Assembly (NCBI GenBank): GCA_964342575.1
Contig: CAYFGZ010000001.1
Coordinates: forward strand, 30,981 to 94,980
Reading direction: 5' to 3'
DNA length: 64,000 bases
Origin: GCA-002701455 sp964342575
Lineage (GTDB): Bacteria > Pseudomonadota > Alphaproteobacteria > Thalassobaculales > Thalassobaculaceae
The translations under genes were made by a program, and so were the position numbers. Below are positions 8,790 through 17,733 of this stretch, piece after piece. The notes beneath the pieces were generated by a model. It did no database searches. It saw only the letters and a program-made list of their open reading frames with translations, and was not told where the DNA came from. The stretch's first letter is position 1. Each line of letters starts with the position of its first letter.

Positions 8790-9385
8790 TTTTTACCCCT
8801 TTTTTTTAAAAGCACATAAAAAGCCCCGTCACCTCCGTGTTCAGGCCGAGCCGGGGCAAATGCCAAAACTTGGCCGCTCATAGGCGATTCCGATAACCAA
8901 ACGGGCACTTTTTGCCGAAGGACTCCTATTGCAGGTTTACCATAGTCGCTGAGGCCTTTTCTTGATCTATGCCCTTTTCCAGTTATCACTAGCAAAACAC
9001 GGCGTTCATTCTGATATGCTTCCTTCAAGAACGCGTCAAGTGTTTCTCGGGCTTTAAGCTGGGACATTCCATGTAAGTCCAATCTTTCATGGATACTCAC
9101 TTTTCCTCTCTGCAAACTCACCGCTGTAGCCCTATCCAGACCCGGAGCCCTACCCGACGGAAAATGACTTAAAGGTATTGGAGTCGTAGCACGTACCTTA
9201 TCCGGATAGCGATGGGCCGTTTCACGGCGACCACGTTTAACAGGGGTGTCCATTAATTGCCCGTCACCTTGTATGCCCACTGCTGTACTGCTCGAGTCTT
9301 GCTTGAGCGGCTGAACATCATCGAGCACACTTTCGAACAATTTTTTGTCAGCCGGCGTTATTGAACGATCGTTCCTCTTTGCCAT
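8786..9385 (-). CDS. Smr-domain protein
   Basis: 199 residues. The C-terminal half (about residues 95-199) is a Smr domain, with the signatures LDLHGMSQLKARETL and VITGKGHRS. The N-terminal half is basic and low in complexity, as in other stand-alone bacterial Smr proteins (DUF2027/YdaL-like architecture). Smr domains are associated with nuclease or nucleic-acid binding, and some act in ribosome rescue; the role here is unknown. The gene lies 48 bases downstream of mltA and overlaps the XRE gene by four bases. Confidence 0.9.
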   Translation of the reverse strand: MAKRNDRSITPADKKLFESVLDDVQPLKQDSSSTAVGIQGDGQLMDTPVKRGRRETAHRYPDKVRATTPIPLSHFPSGRAPGLDRATAVSLQRGKVSIHERLDLHGMSQLKARETLDAFLKEAYQNERRVLLVITGKGHRSRKGLSDYGKPAIGVLRQKVPVWLSESPMSGQVLAFAPARPEHGGDGAFYVLLKKRGKK

Positions 9386-9433
9386 ATTAATAAAGCTCTT
9401 ACCCGTTAAACCGTTTAACTTTTATATTTTAAG

Positions 9434-10612
9434 TCATGGGGCGTCCACTGTTTTGGGCAAAAACATGTATAGTTCGCCCAATGCCCTCATCGGCCCCGCC
9501 AACTTTTCCGCTGCTGCTCCGGGTCCCCAAAAAACATCGCCTCGGATTGGCCCCTTTATAGCGCCACCAGTGTCTTGAGCCACCATAAGCCTTTGCAAGG
9601 GTTCATCTTTTTCATCCTTATAATCAGCAACCACCCACACAGGCGCCCCTAGCGGAACAAAGGTTCTATCGATGGCCAAAGACCTTCCTGGCGTTAGCGA
9701 AACTCCTTGGGCGCCTAATGGTCCCGGGCCCAAGTTTCTCTTAAAGAATATGTAGGACGGATTCAGGTTCATAATGCTAGTTTTTCGACTGGGATTGGAG
9801 ATCAGCCATTTCCTTATAGATTGCAGGGAAATGTCTTTCTCAGCTATTTCGCCCGTTTTTATTAAATGCCTACCAATAGGGTAGTAATGGTGCCCATTTT
9901 TTCCTGCATAACCAATTCGGTAGGTAGTACCGTCGGGGAGCAAGGCTTGACCTGATCCTTGTACGTGTAGAAAAAAAGCGTCTATATCGCTAGTCAGCCA
10001 CAGGATTGGTTTAAGATCTCCAGACAGCGCGCCATTTTCTATTTGTTGTCTAGTGTAATAAGGTTTGAGGCGTCCATTTATTACACGCCCAATAATGGTC
10101 CGGTCTTTATGCAGGTCTCCCCAATCAGCTAATTTCGCCTCAATAAGTTCCGACGGCTTTGGGAAGAGTGGCGCGTTATATGTCCTGGACTTCTCTAAAG
10201 ACCCCCGTAAAAGGGGTTCGAAATAACCGGTAAACAGACCGCTTTTATTGCTTTTTGTTCCCAATTGAAAAACATTGAAGTTTGACTTTAGATACTTTCG
10301 GAAAGACTTTTCTCTCACTTGGCCTTGCGGCAAACGCCGACACACCTCCTTCCAATCCCGCCACAAGCCCGCTCTACCCGATAATCTGAGTTGGGTGTTA
10401 TATTTACTGCGTAAAATTGCACCACACGATTTTCTCAAAGCCGGTAGTGCTTTTAAAACATTATCTTCCTCCCACCCCGGCAGGGTCGTTATCGGCGTCG
10501 ATATCAAAACTACCTCCGCAGGAGTGTCTGTCGGTTTTTTTACTTGTGAGCATCCACAGAAAATCAATACCGAAATAGCGGCTACCAGTCGGGGGATGGA
10601 GGTGGGTTTCAA
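9434..10612 (-). CDS. mltA: Membrane-bound lytic murein transglycosylase A
   Basis: 392 residues from a TTG start. MltA cleaves the MurNAc-GlcNAc bond of peptidoglycan to give anhydro ends. The MltA domain begins near GLFTGYFEPLLRG and the 3D domain near the C-terminus carries the catalytic region VAQDTGGAIKGPIRGDVFWG. The frame opens at an ATG at 10729, but that would overlap the Tim44 gene by over 100 bases. Starting at TTG 10612, 10 bases after the Tim44 stop, gives KPTSIPRLVAAISVLIFCGC, a clean lipoprotein signal with a Gly-Cys lipobox. Outer-membrane anchoring is expected. Confidence 0.92.
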   Translation of the reverse strand: MKPTSIPRLVAAISVLIFCGCSQVKKPTDTPAEVVLISTPITTLPGWEEDNVLKALPALRKSCGAILRSKYNTQLRLSGRAGLWRDWKEVCRRLPQGQVREKSFRKYLKSNFNVFQLGTKSNKSGLFTGYFEPLLRGSLEKSRTYNAPLFPKPSELIEAKLADWGDLHKDRTIIGRVINGRLKPYYTRQQIENGALSGDLKPILWLTSDIDAFFLHVQGSGQALLPDGTTYRIGYAGKNGHHYYPIGRHLIKTGEIAEKDISLQSIRKWLISNPSRKTSIMNLNPSYIFFKRNLGPGPLGAQGVSLTPGRSLAIDRTFVPLGAPVWVVADYKDEKDEPLQRLMVAQDTGGAIKGPIRGDVFWGPGAAAEKLAGPMRALGELYMFLPKTVDAP

Positions 10613-10622
10613 TATTCGGCTG

Positions 10623-11294
10623 TTAATTGGTTTCCTGGGGAGTGTCTGTGCGTACAAGAAGCCAGTTGGGGTTTGATGATTTGATCTCCCGATTAAAGGT
10701 CCAAAGGTCCGTGAGGGTTTCAATAACATCGGGATTACCCTCCACTTCGTTTCCTTCTGCGTCTCTAACTACCTTTATCTGGTCGCTAACGAACTCGACT
10801 GTTATATTAGCCGCAGCGCCATTTATTTGAACATCATTTATTTGCGCGGATTTAATCGACACAATATTAGTCTCTAAAGATAAATTGGCCTGCTTTCGTT
10901 GGCGAATAGCCTGCTCAAACCGAGAAAACAAACTGTCACCAAGTAACCCCTCGAGCTTCGCTGTGTCCCCTGATGAATAAGCTGACACGATCCAGGAAAA
11001 GGCCTCTTTTGACCCCGCGATAAACTCTTGATCATTAAAAGTAGGGTCGCTTTGCTTCAATTTTGTTAGACCGTCTACCTCGCTTGCCGCGTCCGCTGGT
11101 TGTGACGTCGTGTCTGGAAGCGAAACAACGTTATCATTATCTGGATTCGAGGTTTTTGGTTTTGTGGGGTTGTTGCCTTGGGGCTTCTGGTGTCCGGTTT
11201 TGCGACCCAATGTTCTTCGTAGTTGAAACACTAGATATCCAGCGAGCATTGCAAACACTATTATATCAAAAAACGCGAATCCATCATTCATCAT
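10623..11294 (-). CDS. Tim44-like domain protein (TimA-type)
   Basis: 223 residues. One hydrophobic segment near the N-terminus (about residues 7-23) is followed by a basic and Asn/Pro-rich linker, then a Tim44-like domain from about residue 85 to the end. The motif DQEFIAGSKEAFSWIVSAYSSGD is typical. Bacterial Tim44 homologues are inner-membrane proteins related to the mitochondrial import-motor tether; in alphaproteobacteria they sit next to mltA as here. They are thought to act in envelope protein handling. An adjacent second ATG leaves the start ambiguous by one codon. Confidence 0.92.
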   Translation of the reverse strand: MMNDGFAFFDIIVFAMLAGYLVFQLRRTLGRKTGHQKPQGNNPTKPKTSNPDNDNVVSLPDTTSQPADAASEVDGLTKLKQSDPTFNDQEFIAGSKEAFSWIVSAYSSGDTAKLEGLLGDSLFSRFEQAIRQRKQANLSLETNIVSIKSAQINDVQINGAAANITVEFVSDQIKVVRDAEGNEVEGNPDVIETLTDLWTFNREIKSSNPNWLLVRTDTPQETN

Positions 11295-11496
11295 GCGTCT
11301 CAGGCCCCTATAGTTTTAGAATATCGGAACCAGCCTTTCCGTATTTTATAGTCAGTACGTTATAATTAGACCGTAATCTCGTTCTAGAAAACTTCTATTT
11401 AGCATAAAAACCAAATATAATATTAAATGTTACCTATTTTTCTAGTATTTACTTGATTAAACTTAGGCGCTTAATGTCCAAAGAGCAACCACTGGA

Positions 11497-12003
11497 ATGC
11501 GTATAATACCGATACTTTTTCTAGCTATTATCGTTTCCGAAATATATCTCTTCGTAGAAATCGGCGGTATACTGGGAATAACAGTTACTATTTTCCTAAT
11601 CCTTTCGACAGCTATAGCTGCTGTAATATTGTTCCGGCTTCAAGGTTTTCGGGTCTTAACGGAGACCCAATTGGCCTTGTCAACAGGCACGTTCCCTGTT
11701 ACGCCGATAGTACATGGATTTGGAATATTAATAGCTGGGGCACTTCTTATAATACCCGGATTTTTTACCGATTTTATCGGTATTATCTTTTTTGTTCCCA
11801 GCTTGCGAGCTGTACTTACAAGAGTTATTCTCAGGAAGGTAATGAGAATTGGTGCTTTTAATGTCACCGCTACGGCTAATTCGCCTAGCGAGGCAGGGCC
11901 GATTATAGATGGGGAATACAGTGTTAAGACCAGCTGTGAACACTCGGAGGCTGCAACTTCGCTTGCCAAGGATAGTGACCCGGACACTTCAGAAAACAGG
12001 TGA
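11497..12003 (+). CDS. fxsA: FxsA-family membrane protein
   Basis: 168 residues. Four hydrophobic segments fill about residues 1-115, with the FxsA signatures EIYLFVEIGGILG and LIIPGFFTDFIG. FxsA is an inner-membrane protein first known for its effect on phage exclusion in Escherichia coli; its biochemical role is not settled. The last 50 residues are polar and probably cytoplasmic. The gene is divergent from the Tim44 gene across about 200 bases with no other gene, and secB follows after a phosphatase, an order common in alphaproteobacteria. Confidence 0.9.
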   Translation: MRIIPILFLAIIVSEIYLFVEIGGILGITVTIFLILSTAIAAVILFRLQGFRVLTETQLALSTGTFPVTPIVHGFGILIAGALLIIPGFFTDFIGIIFFVPSLRAVLTRVILRKVMRIGAFNVTATANSPSEAGPIIDGEYSVKTSCEHSEAATSLAKDSDPDTSENR

Positions 12004-12006
12004 CTC

Positions 12007-12564
12007 GTGTTATTAACTCGCCATGGGGAATCCATCTTTAATCGTATTTTTAAAAGTACTAGAGTAGACCCGGGTATTATTGATCCCCCCCTGACTGAGC
12101 TTGGTTTCAGGCAATTGCGGGAAACAGCTAAAATTTTAGCCCAGCATAACCTTACAAGAATTATTTGTAGCCCGTACCGTCGAGCTCTTCAAAGCGCTTG
12201 CACTCTTAATCAAACCCTAAATGTCCCTATTTCTGTTACGCCACTGGTTCGTGAACAATTCGGGTTTTCTTGCGACATAGGGACATCCGGAGAGATTCTT
12301 TCGGAGGAGTGGCCAAGAATAAACTTTTCCAACCTGCGTCCTCGTTGGTGGCCAGAAAACAAGGAATCCTTCGAAGATGTAGTAACCCGAGCCAACTCGT
12401 TTTTCGACGAAGTAAACGCTGACCCTCTCTTCGATTCTACGTTAGTGGTCACTCATTGGGGCTTCATCCGGGCCATGACGGGTTTATCTGTAACCAATGC
12501 AACCACTGTCAAAATTACACACTCAGGCGCTAGCAGTGTTGTACACGGGGATGCTCTATGCTAG
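12007..12564 (+). CDS. Histidine phosphatase family protein
   Basis: 185 residues from a GTG start, three bases after the fxsA stop. The RHG motif is at the very N-terminus (LLTRHGES), so His6 is the phosphorylated residue; the second catalytic His is in VVTHWGFIRAM. This is the phosphoglycerate-mutase-like (His phosphatase) fold. The substrate cannot be read from the sequence; small stand-alone members act on diverse phosphoesters. It lies between fxsA and secB and is probably cotranscribed with them. Confidence 0.85.
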   Translation: MLLTRHGESIFNRIFKSTRVDPGIIDPPLTELGFRQLRETAKILAQHNLTRIICSPYRRALQSACTLNQTLNVPISVTPLVREQFGFSCDIGTSGEILSEEWPRINFSNLRPRWWPENKESFEDVVTRANSFFDEVNADPLFDSTLVVTHWGFIRAMTGLSVTNATTVKITHSGASSVVHGDALC

Positions 12565-12612
12565 GTGATATCCGAAATAACCTAATCAACCATGTTTCTC
12601 AAGGACAGCGTC

Positions 12613-13074
12613 ATGGATAGTTCAACTTCAAATTCAGAAACCAGTGACGCTACGGTAACCGGGCCTGGGGTTCAGGTAAACGCTCAATATATCAAAGATC
12701 TATCGTTCGAGAATCCCAATACCCCTGGAACCATTACGGTGGAAGAAGAGCCTAATATAGAGGTAAATATCGATGTAAAAGGATCAAAGCTAGATGATGC
12801 CGTATACGAAGTCGTGCTTACACTGTCTGCCATAGGACAAAGCGCGGATACAAAATTATTTATTGCAGAGCTTAGTTATGCTGGAATTTTTGCTCTCTCC
12901 AACATAAAGGAGGAGGATGTTCAACCAACTTTGTTGATTAGTTGCCCCACTCTCCTTTTTCCATTTGCTAGAAATATAATAGCAGACGTTACTAGAGATG
13001 GAGGTTTTCCACCTCTGCTGATGCAACCCGTGGATTTTCATCAACTATACGTTCAATCTCAACAAAAGACTTGA
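12613..13074 (+). CDS. secB: Protein-export chaperone SecB
   Basis: 153 residues from this start. SecB holds preproteins unfolded and hands them to SecA. The core shows VNAQYIKDLSFENP near the N-terminus, AELSYAGIFAL, and the conserved CPTLLFPFARNIIADVTRDGGFPPLLMQPVDF. The frame also opens at 12592, but AAGGA lies seven bases before the ATG at 12613, which fixes the start. The stop is 16 bases from the convergent dnaQ stop. SecB beside dnaQ and coaE is a standard alphaproteobacterial origin-proximal arrangement. Confidence 0.96.
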   Translation: MDSSTSNSETSDATVTGPGVQVNAQYIKDLSFENPNTPGTITVEEEPNIEVNIDVKGSKLDDAVYEVVLTLSAIGQSADTKLFIAELSYAGIFALSNIKEEDVQPTLLISCPTLLFPFARNIIADVTRDGGFPPLLMQPVDFHQLYVQSQQKT

Positions 13075-13090
13075 GTTATCTAACGCTGGT

Positions 13091-13765
13091 CTATTTCTTC
13101 CAAAGTGGATTGGTGAGTTGGCCAATCAGGCGTAGGTGTTGTCTTTTCTCGATATCGGTAGGAGCGAATCTCCGCTTCGATCGATTGCCTTTAGGGTGAC
13201 TGGGGCCAGTTTTTTCCAGCTTAACATTTTCTAAGGTGAAACCAGGTTGTCGCCCGCCTATTAACTCTAGATAAACACCTGCTAAAAGATCTACATCTAC
13301 CAGCGCTCCGTGGAGGTTTCGGTGAGAGTTATCTATATCAAATCGTCGACACAAAGCATTCAGGCTTGCTTGTGCCCCTGGATACTTTTGCCGAGCAAGC
13401 TGAAGTGTATCGACAACTCTTTCCATTGGAACCGTTGGTAATTTCAGCCGGGATAATTCCATGTTAATAAAGCCTATATCGAAGGGCGCATTGTGAATTA
13501 TCAAGACGTCTGCTGCCAAGAAATCTAAAAATTCTGGCACGATATCAGCAAAAACTGGAAACTCCTTCAAAAATTCGCTGGATAAGCCATGAACCTCAAA
13601 AGCGGCCCCATCGACATCTCGTTCTGGATTTACATAGGTTTGATATCGTCTTCCTGTTGGCAAATGATTAATAAGTTCCAGTGCCCCTATCTCTATTATC
13701 CGGTGCCCCGTTTTTGGATCAAGTCCCGTGGTTTCTGTATCCAGTATAACTTCACGCAAATACAT
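13091..13765 (-). CDS. dnaQ: DNA polymerase III epsilon subunit (3'-5' exonuclease)
   Basis: 224 residues. The proofreading exonuclease shows motif Exo I as VILDTETTG (Asp9 and Glu11), Exo II as IIHNAPFDIGFIN, and the Exo III region HGALVDVDLLAGVY with its catalytic His and Asp. The C-terminal tail is basic and likely contacts the alpha subunit. It follows coaE by 25 bases, in the order found next to the origin in many alphaproteobacteria. Confidence 0.96.
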   Translation of the reverse strand: MYLREVILDTETTGLDPKTGHRIIEIGALELINHLPTGRRYQTYVNPERDVDGAAFEVHGLSSEFLKEFPVFADIVPEFLDFLAADVLIIHNAPFDIGFINMELSRLKLPTVPMERVVDTLQLARQKYPGAQASLNALCRRFDIDNSHRNLHGALVDVDLLAGVYLELIGGRQPGFTLENVKLEKTGPSHPKGNRSKRRFAPTDIEKRQHLRLIGQLTNPLWKK

Positions 13766-13790
13766 CTCCCTAAATAGTTCTTTGCCAATA

Positions 13791-14384
13791 TCATATTGGC
13801 TTAAGTATAACCTTTATAAATCGTTGTAGTAGCCTATACGTAAATGCTTTCCCAAGTCCTGTGGGGACAACAAATGTTGCCCTTCGGCGTTTTTCCACAT
13901 CTGGCAATTGTCGGTCTCGAATGTTCTCCAGTTTTTCCGTTGTCATGCCAGGCCGTGCTAATGCCCTCCGCTCTTGGAGAAATTTAGGTGCTGTGACGAC
14001 CATAATAGAATTACAGTAGTTTCCCCCTCCTGTCTCATATAACAACGGCACATCTAACACAACCAACCGAGTATGGCGCCGACGATGTAATTTCAGAAAA
14101 TCTTCCCGACTTTCGGCAACCAACGGATGCACCATACGCTCAAGTCTAGATAGGTTTGTGGGGTTTCCTAACGTTAATTTCCCTAAAATAATCCTGTCGA
14201 CAGCACCAGACACTATGGCCTCTGGAAACACGGTGTTGATAATTGGTACCGCCCTTCCGCCTTTTCTAAATAGGCTATGGACACAGTTGTCAGCATCGTG
14301 AACTGGTAATTTCATGCTTTGGAGCATCTTGGCTACAGTGCTTTTTCCCATAGCAATTGATCCTGTTATTCCAAGAACCTGCAT
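13791..14384 (-). CDS. coaE: Dephospho-CoA kinase
   Basis: 197 residues. CoaE phosphorylates dephospho-CoA in the last step of coenzyme A synthesis. The P-loop is GITGSIAMGKSTVA at residues 5-18, followed by HDADNCVHSLF and the DVPLLYETG segment that contacts substrate. The C-terminal lid region DRQLPDVEKRRRA is typical. The gene reads away from the presumed origin directly on its right; the maf and aroE genes often found between coaE and hemE are absent. Confidence 0.95.
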   Translation of the reverse strand: MQVLGITGSIAMGKSTVAKMLQSMKLPVHDADNCVHSLFRKGGRAVPIINTVFPEAIVSGAVDRIILGKLTLGNPTNLSRLERMVHPLVAESREDFLKLHRRRHTRLVVLDVPLLYETGGGNYCNSIMVVTAPKFLQERRALARPGMTTEKLENIRDRQLPDVEKRRRATFVVPTGLGKAFTYRLLQRFIKVILKPI

Positions 14385-14768
14385 GAGATCATTTTCCGTG
14401 TTGTTAATAACTAGAGTAGAACGACTTAATGGTTTTTGGATATCTGCATTTGGTTTCTATTTGTTTAATATAGGCGAGGTTTTTAAACTATCATCAACGA
14501 GAAAAACACAGCCTTATAACCTGTAAGGAAGTATTATCAACTAATGTACTATACCTTTTCAACTATTGTTATCCCCGTTTTCCACTATAACATAGAGGCG
14601 TGGAACCAGGCTTATTTTAACTTATTAACTAAGTTTCCCCCCTTTTCCACGCCCCAATATATTAATAAACAGATTGTGAATAAATTGTGTGTAATAATTA
14701 ATCCACGTTCCTAACGGTTCTACTACAATCACTATTTTATTACATAAAGTATATTAGGATAGTTATTT
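14385..14768. other. Probable chromosome replication origin (oriC)
   Basis: A 384-base gene-free, AT-rich stretch between coaE and hemE, the place of oriC in Caulobacter and several other alphaproteobacteria. TGTGAATAA at 14675-14683 is a perfect match to the reverse of the DnaA-box consensus TTWTNCACA. Near matches on the plus strand are TTATCCCCG (14569-14577), TTTTCCACT (14578-14586), TTTTCCACG (14643-14651) and TAATCCACG (14698-14706). The right end (about 14730-14768) is almost pure A/T and could be the unwinding element. Genes diverge from both sides. No full CtrA box (TTAA-N7-TTAA) was found. Confidence 0.72.
14675..14683 (-). promoter_or_regulatory. DnaA box in the origin region
   Basis: The minus strand reads TTATTCACA, matching the relaxed DnaA-box consensus TTWTNCACA at every position. 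It is the best of five box-like sites between 14569 and 14706. Confidence 0.65.
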
Positions 14769-15812
14769 ATGACCACTGAACACTTATTAATGAATACGTT
14801 ACATGGCAAACCAACTACCCGGGCCCCTTTTTGGTTTATGAGACAAGCTGGCAGATATTTACCAGAATACCGACAACTCCGAAGCCAATCTAACGGGTTC
14901 TTGAATTTATGTCTAAATCCGAAAACTGCAAGCGCTATTACCTTACAACCCATACATCGTTTTAACATGGACGCAGCAATATTATTTTCAGATATTCTTA
15001 TTGTACCCTTTGGTTTAGGTATGGAAATCGATTTTGTAGAAGGTCGAGGTCCGGTGCTTGACGCATTAAAAGACAGTAAAAGTCTAAGTAAACTGACTCA
15101 AAAAAACAATTGGTCCAGGATACAAGCCACATATGAAACAGTTTCTAAAGCCAGAGAATCCTTGCGACCGGATAAAGCCTTAATAGGCTTTGCCGGTGCG
15201 CCGTGGACTGTTGCTACTTATATGATAGAGGGCGGCACGAGCAGGGATCACAGTAAAGCTAAAGAATGGGCTTATGCGCAGCCAAACAACTTCAAAACTC
15301 TTATAGAGATTTTAGTGGAATCGACGATCGAACACTTATCCAAGCAAATCGATGCTGGAGCGGATGTTGTTATGTTGTTTGATTCATGGGCGGGAGCCCT
15401 AGCCCCCGGCCAGTTTGACAAATGGGTTATATCGCCAACAAAAGAGATATGCCGACGGGTACGGAACATACACCCTAAAATAAAAATAATAGGGTTTCCT
15501 CGTGGAGCTGGGGCGGGATATATCAAATACTCAAAAGAAACCGAAATAGATGCCGTAGGGCTGGACACAAGCGTTTCGCCAATCTGGGCTGCGGCAGAGT
15601 TGGAGGCACCACTTGTAATACAGGGGAACTTAGACCCCGTATTATTGGTAGCTGGGGGAAAAGGTTTGCAAGCAGCAACGTTGAAGATATTGGATGCTTT
15701 CGATCGACGACCATTTATTTTTAACTTGGGGCACGGAATTTTACCATCGACACCACCAGAGCATGTAGCGGAATTATCCGAGTTTCTGGGGGCTTATAGA
15801 AAGGGTGGTTAA
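14769..15812 (+). CDS. hemE: Uroporphyrinogen decarboxylase
   Basis: 347 residues, the usual length. HemE removes four carboxyl groups from uroporphyrinogen III in haem synthesis. The N-terminal signature RAPFWFMRQAGRYLPEYR is complete, with the substrate-binding Arg residues, and IGFAGAPWTVATYMIEGG and FNLGHGILPSTPPEHV follow. It begins at the right edge of the presumed origin. The hemJ gene follows with no gap, so the two haem genes are likely cotranscribed. Confidence 0.97.
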   Translation: MTTEHLLMNTLHGKPTTRAPFWFMRQAGRYLPEYRQLRSQSNGFLNLCLNPKTASAITLQPIHRFNMDAAILFSDILIVPFGLGMEIDFVEGRGPVLDALKDSKSLSKLTQKNNWSRIQATYETVSKARESLRPDKALIGFAGAPWTVATYMIEGGTSRDHSKAKEWAYAQPNNFKTLIEILVESTIEHLSKQIDAGADVVMLFDSWAGALAPGQFDKWVISPTKEICRRVRNIHPKIKIIGFPRGAGAGYIKYSKETEIDAVGLDTSVSPIWAAAELEAPLVIQGNLDPVLLVAGGKGLQAATLKILDAFDRRPFIFNLGHGILPSTPPEHVAELSEFLGAYRKGG

Positions 15813-15819
15813 CTGGAGA

Positions 15820-16248
15820 ATGGAGTATTTTGATCTAATAAAAGCTCTTCACATAATCAGCATTATAGCGTGGATGGCGGGGCTTCTATATTTGCCGCGG
15901 ATATTTGTTTATCATGCGTCAGTAGAGGAGGGGTCAAGTCTGGACCAGACGTTTAAAATTATGGAACGACGTTTGGCGATTTGGATAATGAATCCGGCTA
16001 TGATATTGAGCTTCAGTTTCGGACTGTGGATGTTGTTTTTGTCGCCGGAGCTGCTGGAGCAGGGGTGGATGCAGGGAAAAATATTATTGCTAGTGGTATT
16101 GACGGGATACCACGGCGCCTTGTCCAGATGGAGGAGGTTTTTTGCGCATAACCAGAACACACTAACACCGCGGTTCTATAGGGTTATAAATGAAGTTCCT
16201 ACAATATTGATGATTGGAATAGTATTGCTGGCTGTTATTAAACCATAG
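15820..16248 (+). CDS. hemJ: Protoporphyrinogen oxidase HemJ
   Basis: 142 residues from this ATG. HemJ is the membrane-bound haem b protein that oxidises protoporphyrinogen IX in many proteobacteria without HemG or HemY. Signatures are ALHIISIIAWMAGLLYLPRIFVYH, with the conserved His residues, and the Lys and Arg residues of GYHGALSRWRRF. Four hydrophobic segments are visible. The frame also opens at a GTG at 15805, overlapping the hemE stop; the family begins close to the first membrane helix, so 15820 is preferred. Confidence 0.93.
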   Translation: MEYFDLIKALHIISIIAWMAGLLYLPRIFVYHASVEEGSSLDQTFKIMERRLAIWIMNPAMILSFSFGLWMLFLSPELLEQGWMQGKILLLVVLTGYHGALSRWRRFFAHNQNTLTPRFYRVINEVPTILMIGIVLLAVIKP

Positions 16249-16266
16249 GATTAGGGACAGTTATAT

Positions 16267-16295
16267 TTGACTTTTCCAATTGAATTCGGTACATG
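16267..16295 (+). promoter_or_regulatory. Candidate rho promoter
   Basis: TTGACT (16267-16272) is followed after 17 bases by TACATG (16290-16295), a weak -10. It lies about 130 bases before the rho ATG, leaving a leader that could allow the autoregulation by Rho known in Escherichia coli. No leader peptide was recognised. Confidence 0.35.
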
Positions 16296-16423
16296 GTTGT
16301 TCCAGCGAGTTCCTTCCTAGCGAGATAGGCCGCTTGTTTCAAGAGCTGGAGTGGCACGCATATAGGCTCGCGGATCCAGCCTTCAAGAGTCTCCACAGCA
16401 AATAATAAAAAGATAAACATTCT

Positions 16424-17686
16424 ATGCATCTCCAAGACCTTAAAAGTAAGAGCCCTGCCGATCTACTCGTGTTTGCCGAGGAATTGGAAATAGAGAACGC
16501 AAGTGTTCTTCGGAAGCAGGACATGATGTTTGCTATCCTGAAACAGCTAGCAGAGAATGAGGTGGCTATATATGGGATGGGGGTACTAGAGACACTAGCA
16601 GATGGCTTCGGGTTTTTAAGGTCGCCAGAGTCAAATTATCTGCCAGGACCAGACGATATTTATGTTTCGCCAAGCCAGGTCCGAAAATTTGGTCTCCGGA
16701 ATGGGGATACTGTAGAGGGACAAATCCGATCCCCTAAGGATGGGGAGCGATACTTTGCCTTACTTAAAGTAAACCAAATTAACTTTGAAGATCCAGAAGT
16801 AGTTCGGCATAGAATAAATTTTGATAATCTTACCCCATTGTATCCAGATGAGCGACTTTCCTTGGAAGCAGAAAAAGACGCCAAAAAAGAAGAAGACCCA
16901 ACCTGCAGAGTGATAGATCTAATCTCACCTATAGGGAAAGGGCAACGAGCACTGGTGGTTGCGCCACCACGAACCGGCAAAACTGTTATGCTGCAAAACA
17001 TAGCGAAATCAATCGCGCTCAATCACCCAGAGGTTTATCTGATAGTTCTACTTATTGATGAACGGCCTGAAGAAGTTACAGACATGGATCGTACGGTCAA
17101 TGGCGAAGTTATAAGCTCCACATTCGATGAACCCGCTAGCCGCCACGTCCAAGTGGCAGAAATGGTAATAGAAAAAGCAAAACGGCTGGTGGAGCATCGA
17201 CGTGACGTGGTTATACTGCTAGATTCGATAACGCGCTTGGCTAGAGCATATAATACGGTAGTACCATCATCCGGTAAGGTGTTAACAGGAGGTGTAGATG
17301 CAAATGCTTTACAGAGGCCGAAGCGGTTTTTTGGAGCTGCGAGAAACATAGAAGAAGGAGGATCTCTGTCGATTATAGCAACAGCACTAATTGATACGGG
17401 ATCGCGCATGGATGAAGTAATATTTGAGGAATTCAAGGGAACGGGGAACTCTGAGCTGATCCTGGATAGAAAACTTTCAGATAAGCGGACATTTCCCACT
17501 ATTGATATTACCAAGTCGGGAACCAGAAAAGAGGAGCTGTTGGTCGATAAGGGAACGCTGTCGAAGATGTGGGTATTACGCCGCATATTGTCTCAAATGG
17601 GGACGGTTGATGCGATGGAGTTTTTGCTTGAAAAACTAAAGGTTTCGAAAAATAACGATGATTTCTTTGACGCCATGAACTCATAA
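16424..17686 (+). CDS. rho: Transcription termination factor Rho
   Basis: 420 residues, normal length. The N-terminal helical domain (MHLQDLKSKSPADLLVFAEEL) and the RNA-binding cold-shock fold (DGFGFLRSPESNYLPGPDDIYVS) precede the hexameric ATPase core. Walker A is VVAPPRTGKTVML; the conserved LIDERPEEVTDM and the Q-loop and R-loop regions follow. The hemE-hemJ-rho order next to the origin is shared with many alphaproteobacteria. The gene converges with the oxidoreductase at 17734 and no strong terminator hairpin is seen in the 47-base gap. Confidence 0.97.
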   Translation: MHLQDLKSKSPADLLVFAEELEIENASVLRKQDMMFAILKQLAENEVAIYGMGVLETLADGFGFLRSPESNYLPGPDDIYVSPSQVRKFGLRNGDTVEGQIRSPKDGERYFALLKVNQINFEDPEVVRHRINFDNLTPLYPDERLSLEAEKDAKKEEDPTCRVIDLISPIGKGQRALVVAPPRTGKTVMLQNIAKSIALNHPEVYLIVLLIDERPEEVTDMDRTVNGEVISSTFDEPASRHVQVAEMVIEKAKRLVEHRRDVVILLDSITRLARAYNTVVPSSGKVLTGGVDANALQRPKRFFGAARNIEEGGSLSIIATALIDTGSRMDEVIFEEFKGTGNSELILDRKLSDKRTFPTIDITKSGTRKEELLVDKGTLSKMWVLRRILSQMGTVDAMEFLLEKLKVSKNNDDFFDAMNS

Positions 17687-17733
17687 GGTGACCGGAGGAA
17701 AGCTCTGTTTTGAAGGAAAACTCTGAGCTGCCT

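Noticed and set aside
14385..14768. CtrA boxes (TTAA-N7-TTAA) in the origin region
   Set aside because: TTAA pairs occur, but with wrong spacing (four bases at about 14617-14628); no full box was found.
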